Of a DNA stretch of 64,000 nucleotides, positions 50,056 to 61,686 are shown in pieces; position 1 is the stretch's first letter; each line of letters begins with the position of its first letter. The notes beneath the pieces are model-generated. The model was not told the DNA's origin. It saw nothing but the letters and a program-made list of their open reading frames with translations, and made no database searches. Location of the stretch: contig NW_026570224.1 in assembly GCF_019649055.1 (NCBI RefSeq), positions 1,612,001 to 1,676,000 on the forward strand, read 5' to 3'. Origin of the DNA: Paramacrobiotus metropolitanus. Its lineage: Eukaryota; Tardigrada; Eutardigrada; Parachela; Macrobiotidae. Position numbers and translations under genes: made by a program.

Positions 50056-53000
50056 ATGAGTGCGGAAGGGATAAAACGACAGGAGCTGGTTGATACCGTG
50101 GAAGAAGCGCTGAGCGAGCAGCAGGAAATGTAGGTCTGATGACTCTGATTGAACAGGCATAAACGTTTATGACACTCTGGTTTTGCATGGAATCATTGGA
50201 ATCTCCTAATTTTACGGTGTTATTTCAGTGCCTTGAACGAAAACGATGATGATGCAAACTCCCATGCCGTGCGTGCGCGTCGCGTAACCATACTGTACTC
50301 CGATCGCGATGCTAGCGAACAAGCTCGCCATCATAGCCACTATGTCCGCACTAAGCCTTGCATCGAGTACAAATGGGAGAAGAAATACTACGCAGGCCAT
50401 TTGGTCGCCGTTCATATGTCCGGGAAGATCTTCGCTTACTGCGTCCAGACCCATCACAGTGGCAAAGTCCGGGTGACGAACGAAGAATCGGGCGACAATC
50501 GCTGCTTGCTGAAGGAATTCGATACGCAGTTGGTGGATATTGATTTCGCCCACATCCCCGATGCCATCTACATTGCGTGCATGGAGCAGAATGGCTGGTG
50601 TAGTGTGTTTTCCGTCACCGATGCCAAACCTATGACGTACGAATTGATGATTAAGGTGAGTACTCGAAGTACTTAGACGGTGAACGAATTTCATTTCCCT
50701 GAGCGATTCGTTATGTTATCCCGGTAAAAATCCAATATAGGGACACCATCAGGATGACGTCATAATGACGTCATTTTGCATTCGTTCGACTCAGAATTTT
50801 TTTCTGAGTCGAATGAGCTGTACCCGGAAACAAAAAACTGTCACGTGACTGAGATATGATTTCTTATCCAAATCCTGGAAAAACACTGGGATACCATCAG
50901 GATGACGTAATAATGACGTCATTTCGCCCTCATTCGGATCAGAATTTTTTTCTGAGTCGAATGATCTGGGACCGAAAGCAAGAAACCTTCACGTGACCGA
51001 GTTCTAAATTTTTATCTAAATAAGCAAGAAAGTTTATTATTGAGATGACGTCATAACGATTTCGTTTAACAGCTATCCATTTGTTTCCTATTGGGGAGTC
51101 AAACAAGCTGGTCTTCGAAGCTTCAAATAACAATTTGAGAAAAGTTTTGTTCTATTTTTTATACAAGAGACGAACAAAACAAAGGACCATACTGAAACTG
51201 ATTCATTAATTCATTATATTCCCCTTGTATGTTTGAAGAAAGTAAGGAAAACAGTACTAAGTTTGTAAAAACTAGGAAACTGAGAAACCAACGCTAATAT
51301 AGACCAGTACCTAGAAAGTACTATGACAAACCTAAGAAACTGAAACCACTGCTAATATAGAACAAAAAAACTGGAGTGAATCAAGAATAAACAAGGAATA
51401 ACTTAAGAACATAAGACACATTGGGATAACTTTAGAAAACCAGCTAAAAAAACTGAGAAATCTATGGCAAATCTAACAAGCATAAAGCAACCTAAAAGCC
51501 GGAATGTAACCTAAAAAACATGAAAACGAAACGAAAGCCTAAGAAGAAAAGCAGAGAACGAAAACCTAAGAAACTAAAAAACCACCGGTAATGGTAACTA
51601 AATTATAGTAACATTAACAGTAACATTAACCGATAATAGCAACAGTAACTACATTGTACTAAAACCAAGCTAAAAAACCACAGAAAAACGAAACATATGA
51701 AACCTAAACATAAGCTCAGAAATATTAACAAAAACAAGGAACCTAAGAAGAGTAGCGTAGAGAACAATGCTAATTCAAAACAGTATCCAGGGCATAAGAA
51801 AAACCTACTTAATCCAGAAACCGTCGCTTATACCCGTACGCAACAATAGCTTGACAGCCTACACTGTAGTACGAATAACGTAAGCACCTAAAGGAACATC
51901 TAGAATAATCCAAGGAGACATAAGAAACGTGAGAATAACATTAGAACCCTAGAATATCCTAAGAAACCTAAACACCGAAGAAATTTAGTGAACGTAAGCA
52001 AAATCGAAACCTGACCTAACAAAAGTCGGGAGGAACCTAACAATCCCAAAAAAAATCTCAGCAACCTGATGATAACCTAGAATTAGCCTAAGGAATCTAG
52101 AAAAACCTAAGAATTAACCTAAGATGATTAAGAAAATTATAAACGGAAGAAAAATTTGAAACATCTAACAAACCAAAAGAGTCTATGAAGCCTATGCAAC
52201 TTAAGAAATCTGGCATGTTACTAGTTCTTCAGCCTCGTTTAAAAAAGGAGCAACATTGCTGTGGGGTGTTACTGGCTCTGTCTCGTTCAAAGAGAAGAAT
52301 AACATTGTTATGGTGTGTTACTAGTTCTGTCTCGTTTAAAGAAAGGAGTAACATTGTTGTGGAGTGTTACCACTTTTTTCCCGTTTAAAGAAATGAAAAG
52401 CGCTGTGATGGGGTTTTGCTAGTTGGGTCTCGTTTTAAAGAAAGGAGTAACATTGTTATGTGATGTTAATAGTTGGGTCTCGTTAAAGAAAGTAACATTG
52501 TTAGGGGATGTTAGTAGTTGGGTCTCGGTTAAAGAAAAGAACAACACTGTTATGGGATGTTAATAGCTGGGTCTCGTTTAAAGAAAGGAGTAACGTTGCT
52601 GTGGGGTATTACTAGTTCGGTCCCGTTTAAAAAAAGGAGTAAAATTGTTGTGGGGTGTTACCACTTTTTTCCCGTTTAAAGAAAGGAAAAACGTTGTGAT
52701 GGGGTTTTGCTAGTTGGGTCTTGTTTAAAGAAAGGAGTAACATTGTTATGGGGTGTTACTTGTTCTGTTTCGTTTAAAGAAAGGAGTAACATTGTTAGGG
52801 GGTGTTAATAGCTGGGTCTCGTTTAAAGAAAGGAGTAACGTTGCTGTGGGGTATTACTATTTCGGTCCCGTTTAAAAAAAGGAGTAAAATTGTTGTGGGG
52901 TGTTACCACTTTTTTCCCGTTTAAAGAAAGGAAAAACGTTGTGATGGGGTTTTGCTAGCTGGATCTTGTTTAAAGAAAGGAATAATATTGTTATGGGGTG

Positions 53001-56000
53001 TTACTTATTCTGTCTCGTTTAAAGAAAGGAGTAACACTGTTAGGGGATGTTAATAGTTGGGTCTCGGTTAAAGAAAGGAGTAACATTGTTATGGGGTGTT
53101 AATAGCTGGGTCTCGTTTAAAGAAAGAAGTAACGTTGCTGTGGGGTATTACTAGTTCGGTCCCGTTTAAAGAAAGGAATAACATTGTTGTGGGGTATTAC
53201 TAGTTCGGTCCCGTTTAAGGAAAGGAGTAACATTGTTGTGGGGTGTTACCACTTTTGTATCGTTTCAAGAAAGGTCAAGAAAGGGGTAACATTGCTGTGG
53301 GGTATTACTAGTTCGGTATCGTTTAAAGAAAGGAGTAACATTGTTGTTGGGTGTTACCACTTTTGTCTCGTTTAAAGAAAAGAGTAATATTGTTATGGGA
53401 TGTTCATAGTTGGTTCTCGTTTAAAGAAAGGAGTAACATTGTTATGGGGTGTTACTGGTTCTGTCTCGTTTAAAGAGAAGAATAACATTGCTGGGGTGTG
53501 TTACTACTTACTACTAACTTACTAGTTCTGTCTCGTTTAAAGAAAGGAGTAACAGTACTGTGGCGTTTTACTAATTCTGTCTCGTTTAAAGAAAGGAGTA
53601 ACATTACTGTGGCGTTTTACTAGTTCTGTCTCGTTTAAAGAAAGGAGTAACATTGTTATGGGGTGGTAATAGTTGGGTCTCGTTTAAAAGAAAAACATTA
53701 CTGTTGGCTGTAACCAGCCCATATGTCTCGATGAAAGAAAAGAGTAACCAAATAATCAATTTGACAAACTTAAATTGCTTGCAAGGAACAAAACAAGTTG
53801 GCTAAATATTAACCTTACCGCTGGATAACTGTTAATTAATTATATAACTATGTTCAGTATTGCAATTAAGTGACCTTCTAAACCCATCTTGACCTTTACG
53901 ACTGAAAAAGATTTCTGAATTGACCAGTCATGTATGACCTGTATTTGACGTCATCAGCGAAAAAGTACTCGAAAATTCCGTGCTAAAATCCTGAATTTCC
54001 AGAAAATGGTTAAATAAATTAATAACTTGGTCACGTGATCTCGGATCCACGCAATTCACATATCATTCGACTCAGGATTTTTTTCTGAACATAATTAGCT
54101 GTAAGAAGTTCTTTTCTGACAGGTCTCCTAAATTGGAGAATTAAAGTGATTTTTATTCTGAAAAAATCCATAACTTGGTCACGTGACCTGAGACCCACGT
54201 GATCTATATACCATTCGACTCAGGATTTTTTTCTGAGTCGAATGAGCGATAGAAAACTTATTTCTGAGAGGTGTCCCTAAATTGGACTATAACCGTTATC
54301 CCGCTTTAGATATGATATTACTCATATTAGTACTTAAACATTTTCTTTTCAGCAGCACGTATGTCATTGTTTTGTGTCATTTCGTCATTTGCTCATTTAT
54401 CCCGTAATAAATTGTGGTTTGTGAAATTTAGATCAGCCTGGAATCCGCGGAACCCATACTTCCCGATATACCTTGCCGTGCTGTGTGGTGTGTTCACATT
54501 CCCGAGAAGAATGCTCCAAAAACTTCCTTCGAAGACGTTAATGAACCTGCGAATCGGCTGATCCTCACTTGTAATGGAAAAGCCGTCGTCGCTAGTGTTC
54601 CCATTGTACAGAAGGCTGCTGGTGCAGAGAAGAAAATAGTTATCGGCAGCGAAGCCGTGCGAGGTGTTACGATGACTCCTAATGGTGCAAAAATTTGGGA
54701 TATTAAAATGTCGCCGGATGGGGTAATTGTTTGTGCGGCACGAGAAGATGGCAATGTTCATTTCTATCAGGTTTGTTGTTTTGTTCAGCTGGTCCATGGA
54801 TATCAGTTATTAATTTTGTTTTTATGTTGTTACAGTGCGTTCTGGACAAAAGTGATGCGCCATCTCAGGATCCGGCCAACTTAGTGTACACTTGGATTCC
54901 GCACGACGGTCTGCCGGTTCACACGATTCACTTTTTTGATGATTTCTCTCCTGGAACGAAACAGGATCAGTTCTGGATGTATGCGCTTAGCGGCTGCGAA
55001 TATGGTCGGCAGTTTCGAATCTGGAACTGTCAGCACTGGTACTGTCTGCAAACCATTGATGTTGCGCCTTCACCGCTCCGTCCCACGTCCCTGCCGAAAC
55101 TGCACGTCACTGTGGACCCTAAAGGAAAATATATGGTTCTGGGCGATGCGGAGCGCAACCTGCTCATGTATCTCCGCGTAGACCAGGATCCGGTTCGGCA
55201 CATGGCCTGTGTTACCTCGTTAATGGAATTTCTTGTTGGTTCTCCCATCCTGAGCTTGGCTGTGGTGGAAGTTAATCCTGTCCGGCCTTCGGAACGAAGC
55301 GTGCCGCAACCGTTAGAGCGTGAGTGGCGCATTTTTAGTTGTGGCTGTTGGATTAAATAACTTCATTCCTGCTTGATATGTATAGTACGTTTATGTATTT
55401 GCAGCAGAAGAAAACGGTTTTGAGTCCCGGTTGTTGACGATACACTCCAACTTGCTGCAGCAAATGTCCATTGCTTTTGTTGGAGAGCAGTTGCCCAGCC
55501 GGATGCCGTCTAATGGCGCGTTTTATCACGAAGAAAGTGCACCATTGCAGCCACGTAAGGAGGTTAAAGAAGGATCACCCGCTGAGAACGGTGACGCAAA
55601 AACCAAGAAAAAGCGAAGCAAAAAAGCGCGTGATGCATTTTCTTTGGACGACGTACCGACACCTGTTATGCCAGCCGAAAACATCGCCACTGCCAACGGC
55701 GGGGAGAAGAACTTGACGTTCCAGAACTCAGCTACACACCGGAGAAATCCATTAGTCCCGCTTTTGTTCTGCAGCCACCCAGTGCATTCGATGCAATACC
55801 TTCTGTGCGTAGAGAAAGCTCTCAGGCTAACACTCCTACGTTTGTGAAGGAAGTTGCCGTGGAGGACGAAAGCCACTTGCTGAAAGAACGGAATGACTTC
55901 TACCTGCCACGTGATAATTCAGTGGCTACTAACATCAGTACTGTATTTGGAGTTCCACCAGTCGAATTAGGTGCGTCACCTCCCAGTAGCGATATCGCTG

Positions 56001-58050
56001 ATAACTTCCGAGCTATTCCCGTGGAATATGGTGAGCTTCATTGTCGTTTTTGTTTGTTTGGGTTTTGAATGCTGTAAATATTTTATACTTACGTTGCTAT
56101 TAATTTTTTGGTTAGTAATTAAATATAGTTATCCGTTGTTTATTATTAGTTTTTTAATTAGCCTTACGCATCTATTTATTCTAATTATTAGTTATTGTAT
56201 TTGTTTTAGGAGGACGAAACAGCCAGTCTTTCGATCCTGACCTGCGCAGCCGATCTGGACGACTTTTGATGGACGAACGGGTTTCGAAATTGGAAACTTC
56301 TTACTCGGATTTGCTGAAGCTGTGTGCCAGCCAACACCAAATGCTGGAGCGACAGACCACACTTTTAGAGCAACTGATTGCGTCTGCGGGTGCATCCTCA
56401 TCAAATCAGGCTATCGGGGCCGGTGACGCTTCTGTGGATGCTGTGCTAGCAGCTTTAACCGCTTCTGTTAGAGAAGGTTTCGTAAATTTGGTTGAAACAA
56501 TGAGACCGCTCCAGAAGTTTGATACCCGCATGAATACCATGGCTAACGATTTGGGAAAGATTGTTGAAAATAGTGTTGGAAAGGAAGTCAAGAATCAGCT
56601 GGCTCAACAGAATCTCCAAAAAGCTATGAAGCCAATAAATGAGAAATTCGTGACGGAAATGACCACCAAGTTGGTGACCTTTGAAGCTGGTATACGGCAG
56701 AAGTTTGAAGATGTATTTCGCGGCCAGCAGTTTGGTGCTTTAATGGCGCAGGCCTTAGCACCCCAGTTTCACGATGCTGCGCGCCTGGCTGTACAAGAAG
56801 CAATCAAGACTCAACTGGCGCCTGCTGTACAGGATGTAATGAACGCCTCCTTGAACATTATGAGCACCACTTTCGCTAGTGGCACCAAAGAATATCTGGC
56901 TCAGGTTAGTAACCCTGTGGTGCATTACTTGAATTTTTTTGTTATGAATTCACTTGATTTTACAAGTGTTTAACGTACATACGCAATGTAAGTTTGTTGT
57001 TTCTGCTGTCTATGGCGTTTTTTTTTATTTGGACTTCGTGGATTTTCGTTCAAAGTGTTTCGTGTTTGTAGCATAACAAATCCCTGGAAAACCATTTCAC
57101 TCGTATTGATGCAGCCTTGGAAGAGCGCATTCGCGGCCTGGAACAAGTGGCAGAGCGAGCCTGTACTGCTGCTGTGCAGACCGTCTCGGTAGATTTGCTG
57201 AAAGAGATGCAGATGATTGTGGATCACAGCACAGAACAGTTGACAGAACAGATTGTAGAGTCGCTTGGCACACAGATCTCGCAAAACGTTACCAGCTCTG
57301 TGAAAAGCGAACTTCGGGAGCAGCAGAGTGTTCTGCATGAAAGCATGGTCCAGGCGATTCGATCCGGCATTGCTACCCCAGGTGGACAAGTCGCTACTCA
57401 GCACCATAAAAGTCAGCAGGCTTTGCAAGATGTAAAACAAGCATTGACACGCCAGGATTACAATTCAGCTTTCCGCATTGCCCTTTCTGCATCAAATCTG
57501 GACGTGGTTTTATACGTTTGCGAAAAGGTTCCTGTGAAAGAGGTAACCTAAGATAATATAGTCCGTGAAAAACCTGTTATCTGAAAAGTCTTATTTTTGG
57601 TTCGACTGAAGTTAGATGAGCGGGAGCTCAAGAAATCTGAGCCAAAACCCGGGTACATCGATTCAGTCGTACTACTGGCAAAAAATATGTTGTTTTTGTT
57701 TGTGAAATCAGCTCATATTGGCATTGCAGGTGTTTGGGAAGCCGAATAACCTTCAGATGCCCGTACTGTTTTCCCTCATTCAACAGTTGGCAGTGGACAT
57801 TGCATCAAAAACTGATCTGAAGCTACAGTATTTGGAAGAGGCTTTGCTGGCGATTCAGTTTGACGATTTGGAGCCGAGTTCTTCCAAATTTCTGCGCACT
57901 GTGCTCAGCGATGTGATGAAAGGACTGACCAAATTCATGCAGTCCAATCCCAGTCATCCGCTGTCGCGCAATCTGAAACTGTTGTCGAATTTAGCATCCC
58001 TGCAGCTAACTAACATCACTAATCAACAGGCTTCGCGAGGCACTGACTAG
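50056..58050 (+). CDS. EDC4: Enhancer of mRNA-decapping protein 4 (Ge-1/EDC4)
   Basis: EDC4 is the P-body scaffold that joins DCP2 and DCP1 for mRNA decapping. Exons: 50056..50129, 50229..50655, 54432..54770, 54836..55319, 55405..56030 (frame break inside), 56210..56904, 57072..57542 and 57730..58050. The N-terminal half is the WD40-like region (TRTKPCIEYKWE-type start, MSGKIFAYCVQ, WDIKMSPDGVIVCAAREDGN, YGRQFRIWNCQHWYCLQ). A basic, disordered linker follows, then a long helical C-terminal region (RVSKLETSYSDLL, AQALAPQFHDAARLAVQEAI, DYNSAFRIALSASNLDVVLY, VCEKV, VFGKPNNLQMPVLFSLIQQL, TDLKLQYLEEALL). Phases fit everywhere except within 55405..56030, where the frame must shift by one base at about 55690-55725, near GGGG 55701-55704. 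A 134-nt intron (55591-55724, GTGACG...TTCCAG) would also restore the frame. The second intron (3.8 kb) is almost all mobile element. Confidence 0.95.
51280..52200. repeat. Degenerate CCTAAGAAA-rich array
   Basis: A-rich sequence in which CCTAA followed by G, A or C and short A runs recurs irregularly (for example AACCTAAGAAACTGA, AACCTAAGAATTAACCTAAG). It has no fixed period by eye and looks like an old, diverged satellite. CCTAA is the complement of the arthropod-type TTAGG telomere unit, but copies are not in register. Confidence 0.6.
52230..53745. repeat. Minisatellite, unit about 49-53 bp, about 30 copies
   Basis: Head-to-tail variants of a unit running GTTTAAAGAAAGGAGTAACA, then TTGTTATGGGGTGTTACTAG, then TTCTGTCTC. 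Higher-order structure is visible: a variant reading TTACCACTTTTTTCCC recurs every few units, and a block containing it at about 52560-52740 recurs at about 52800-52970. Open frames here simply translate the repeat. It lies wholly inside the TIR element. Confidence 0.95.
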
Positions 58051-59105
58051 TATGGTCGTTGGCTATGATCATGTGAATGTGGAGTATTTCTTTGAGACAG
58101 CTGTATCTGTTTGTTCGAAACTAACCTTATAGAGACGTAGAAGGGTTTTTTAGCTGGATTGTTGATGATTCTTGTTTGGGTAGAAGCTTTAAATACACTT
58201 TATATATACGCGTTAGGGTTGATTCGTTTGATTGGCTCTTGTTTGAGGTTGAGCTTTTGTTTGTTGCTTTTTTATTAAGAAATGATAACCTTGATTAAAT
58301 TATTATCGCACAAGATATCTAGCAGAGAATTCTTGCTATTACTTATTGAAAAGAAGTCTACAAAAAGAGTATCAAACCCATCAAGTTCGAGGGTAGTGCG
58401 ATAATGATCAGTTCTGCGATTCATTTTTAATTTATTCCATGATTCATGCAGTTAAACTATTATAGTAACACATCAGGATCGCCGAAGCGTGAGCTTCCCG
58501 CACGTGTGGCACCAATTCGTGATTCTCGCCGAGAATGCAGACTGGCAGTGTGTCATTTTGACGTCACTAACATACAGGGATTTTACGGTGCGCCAACAGG
58601 AGAACTACGCATTCGCTCTGTTTCTGTTCGTGTGCTGTCGTATGGACGGTGGTGTGATACCGTGGCCATAGCACTGTCGCTTAATTTAGGAATATTGTAA
58701 ATATTTTTATCACACGTTTTTTTTCTCGTTTAAAGAGGATAGTTTTCTGTAAATTTTCATGTATCCGCCCAATTAAGAAACATTGCGAAAGCGCGCTGTT
58801 TAAAAAGTGCCGGGATAAGCACTTGTTGTTATGGGCATACGATGACTTCCCGGCGCACCTTAGGCGCACGGCTCCCAACCGCCACAGGGCGCCATCCGGG
58901 CGAGAATCGTCAATCGCGACCACTGCGCGTTCAATATCTACTCTATGTGTGGATGCGGGATGCCGGCTTGGTTATAGTGAATTAATGAAAATTATGTGCT
59001 TGCTGCTGCTTTCTGTTTTCATATAAAGAGTATTTTGTCTGATTTGTCATATTTAAAATTTAGCTAAATGGACGCATACGTTACAGAGTTCACATCAGGG
59101 ATAGT
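58051..59105. other. Convergent 3' intergenic region
   Basis: About 1 kb between the EDC4 stop and the stop of the small minus-strand gene. It should hold both 3' UTRs. A plus frame at 58446..58700 (84 aa) has no recognised motif and was not accepted. Confidence 0.5.
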
Positions 59106-59576
59106 TTAGGGATTCCCCTCTCCAGTTTCTACGTTTTCCAATCTGTACAACACAGGAAAATAATCAATATTAGCCGCCCGATGGTACTGTACGTCCGTCG
59201 ACCGATTGACTGAAACGGCAACTGTAAAATGTAAATGCTCATCGACTGGATGATGCACTATGAAAGTATGAAGGCACGAAACTCCACTGGCGTACAAAAT
59301 ACCTGCATAAGGTCCGGATCCAAGGTCGTATAAAACGGTTTTCTAAATTACATGACTAATTATAAACTTATCTCTTTGCTGACACTGCGCTTGTTATTCT
59401 GCATATTGTTCTGCATACTTGCCTGATCCTGATGGTGAGCAAAATTTGTTGTCATCCACTCGGCGGTATCCTTAATTGAACGAAGATTGATTTTAAGTAC
59501 AAATACAGTACGTACGTAAAGAGGCATTTACTTCTTTCTTGAGCAGTGCCAAACTTTCTCCTTCATGTATTTTCAT
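59106..59576 (-). CDS. Small unidentified protein, head-to-head with DYNC2I1
   Basis: A three-exon model (59532..59576, 59423..59470 and 59106..59342) joins in phase to 109 aa: MKIHEGESLALLKKE, then DTAEWMTTNFAHHQDQ, then a 78-residue exon with YDLGSGPYAGILYASGVSC and ending ETGEGNP. The last exon has a good acceptor (GTAATTTAG) and natural-looking composition. The second exon's donor would be the non-canonical GC type (CAG|GCAAGT). The first donor is GTAAAT and the second acceptor is a weak ATTAAG. No family recognised. Its ATG (59574-59576) is one base from the DYNC2I1 start codon on the other strand. Confidence 0.5.
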
Positions 59577-59577
59577 T

Positions 59578-61686
59578 ATGGCTGATTATGAGGAAGATTT
59601 TGAGGAGGCTGATTTTGTCGATACATCCGTGACCGGGGAAGCAGAGCGAGACGACAAGAAGTCGCACGTTCAGATTTATCTACCGTATTCAATGGAAACA
59701 AGGGTGCAAAATCACTAACCGCCGATGTCGCAATTCACGCACAACCCAACGAGAAAAATCTTTTTGACTTTCTGTTTAAAAAGCGAGCCAATCCTTCCGT
59801 AAGTGACGATTTTAATGTTGTATGTAGAATAGAAAGGGATAAAAATATAAAACTGTGCGCACCTCATGGAATTTAAAGTGAATAGTCCATTGCAATAAGA
59901 GTAAGAAATGTCTCCAGGTTGCGTCCAGCACAAGAGATTTTCACTGTCAGTCGGAAGCTCAAACAGAACTGATCCGCTTAAGCACCGCGTGGACACAGAA
60001 ACCTTGCTACTCCGCAAAAGAAAGCTCCGGTCTGATTACCGGCAAAACAAAGCCGCACATGGAGCAAAACAACGAAGCTGTTAAATTATCACTACTCACG
60101 CAAAACAAAGCTGATGTTATAGGGAGTCAACCCGGCAGCTTGAATGCTTTCTTGAAAAAATCTTCTAACTTGATCCTGAGTATGATGACCGAGGAAAGGC
60201 ACAAGAAAAGCATTTTAAAAGCTGAGCGATCCAAAACCGACGATACGCGAACAGTGACTGATCAGGTGTCCGTTCCGCTTGCAAGTCCACTGTTTTCCGC
60301 ATTCGGCAACATAATTTCCATTCGAACCGCACAGAATTGTGCGTCACCGCTATTTCTTGTATTGCATGCAACAAAGGATAATAGTCCACCAGTACAAAGC
60401 CGATTCCGCGGCTGTGTTTCCGGGTGGAATGGCTATTCGCCAGGTGCAGCGTTATTCATTTTGGGTTTGCTGGAACGACCGACGTGCCTCGACTCCTTCT
60501 CCGATTCTGACGGCGTCCTGCTTGTTGTAGCTGGCGTTATTGATGGAAGTATAGCGTGCTGGGATGTGCGGGAACCGTCTTCGAATGCAATATATTTCGA
60601 TCAAGAATCTCAGATAGTTCAGTTACCGTGCTTTGTCAGTTGTGCTACGACACCGAGTCATACGGAGAGTGTCTTGGACATTGCCACGATTCAACCCGGT
60701 TCACGAGCCAGTTCAGCCAAATTTGTGGTGTCGCTAGATGAATCTGGAATAGTAATTGTGTGGAATGTAATGCATTCGGTGAAGGAGAAGGGGCGAAACA
60801 ATGAAAATACTGGTGCCGGTCAAACAGTTGAGCTTGTCCGTTCAAGAACGATCGATATATGGAGAAACTGCCCCAAAAGATTCGTCATTACCACCATTTA
60901 TTCCGACGGTCGCAGCACAAACCAAGCCTTCGTCACGTCCTCAAATGGGCATCTACTTGGTGTTTTTATGCAGTCAAGTCAAAGCACAATTTCCTACATC
61001 AACACCGCAGGCGGAGGTAAATTATGGAAGCAAAGCGTTTTTCCGAGTTTTGCTCGTTTTGACTTCTGTCTTGCCGTAAATACATATATATAATCCAATA
61101 CGATGCTGTTTGTCGGGTGGATTTGAAGCTGATTTCAGATATGGGTTGTTTGTTCTTGTACTTAAATTTTTTTTGTTTAATTAGGATTCACATCACTTGT
61201 AACAACGATGTCCTTCTCGCAACACTTTCCTGGTTACTTCCTTGTTGGTTACGACAATGGACGGATAAGCTTGTACAACACAGCTTATCGGATATGTTTG
61301 AATTCCTGGTCTTTAGCCGCTGCTGCCAGTATTGTAGGTCTGTATTGGTCAGAAACCAATCCAAAATTATTCTACTCCGTTGACAGCAAAGGAAATATTG
61401 GTCTGTATAAGCTGGGAGACAAGATCTCAGAAACTCCTTCGCAAATCTCCACTTCCTGCAGGGGCCATCTCCTGCTCCGCGTTGCATCCTTGCCAGTATG
61501 AAAGGGCATCACTTGATGCTGTGCCAGCCGGACCAAACACTGACCGTTGCCACTGTTAATTCCGCACTGGATAGAAAGAATACTCTTTTGAGTACAGAAC
61601 TGTTTAGTGATTTTCGTATCGGCCAAGGAGGAATGGAAAATTCAGCACAGAACGGTCACCTTAACGTTCCCGGTGATGATCAGTAA
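59578..61686 (+). CDS. DYNC2I1: Dynein-2 intermediate chain 1 (WDR60), short form
   Basis: WDR60 is a WD-repeat intermediate chain of the dynein-2 motor that drives retrograde intraflagellar transport. Exons: 59578..59798, 59918..61016 and 61185..61501, or to 61686 if a frame break is accepted. Seen: an acidic start (MADYEEDFEEADF) like the EDDFEDYEDDFE region of human WDR60, NLFDFLFKKRANP, RDFHCQSEAQTEL and TAWTQKP (matching RDIQTEE and WTQHP), then WD repeats (VVAGVIDGSIACWDVREP, VVSLDESGIVIVWNV, FLVGYDNGRISLYN, LFYSVDSKGNIGLYKLGD). About 480 residues of the charged human N-terminus are absent. Two frame breaks are evident: between 59630 and 59665 in exon 1 (GGGG at 59635-59638) and near GGGG 61461-61464 in exon 3, beyond which a second frame continues natural sequence (GHHLMLCQPDQTLTVATV) to 61686. 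BBS2 in the same window is also ciliary. Confidence 0.88.

Larger units (their letters stand above)
50722..54295. mobile_element. 3.57-kb TIR element inside an EDC4 intron
   Basis: The ends are imperfect inverted repeats of at least 26 bp: the left begins CGGTAAAAATCCAATATAGG and the reverse complement of the right begins CGGTTATAGTCCAATTTAGG; both continue GACACC. TTATCC directly flanks both sides (50716-50721 and 54296-54301), consistent with a 6-bp target-site duplication. Each end carries two subterminal units with a hairpin of the form GACTCAG, A/T spacer, CTGAGTC, plus CACGTGA and TGACGTCA sites. The interior is a degenerate A-rich array and a minisatellite. No transposase frame is visible, so it is non-autonomous. 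Removing it would leave an intron of about 200 nt, like its neighbours. The superfamily is unknown. Confidence 0.85.

Noticed and set aside
50738-50970. TGACGTCA and CACGTGA sites as EDC4 enhancers
   Set aside because: They recur as part of the subterminal repeats of the TIR element, so their presence reflects the element; enhancer activity has no support here.
51280-52200. Interstitial telomere sequence
   Set aside because: CCTAA words are frequent but never in a regular tandem register.
52185-53375. Open frames repeating SFKERSNIVV-type peptide
   Set aside because: They only translate the minisatellite inside an intron; period and frame follow the DNA repeat and no splice or start context supports a protein.
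61296-61461. 83-nt intron to explain the DYNC2I1 C-terminal frame break
   Set aside because: A GT-AG pair with the right phase exists, but it would delete a WD-repeat core (DSKGNIGLYKLGD); a one-base G-run error is simpler.
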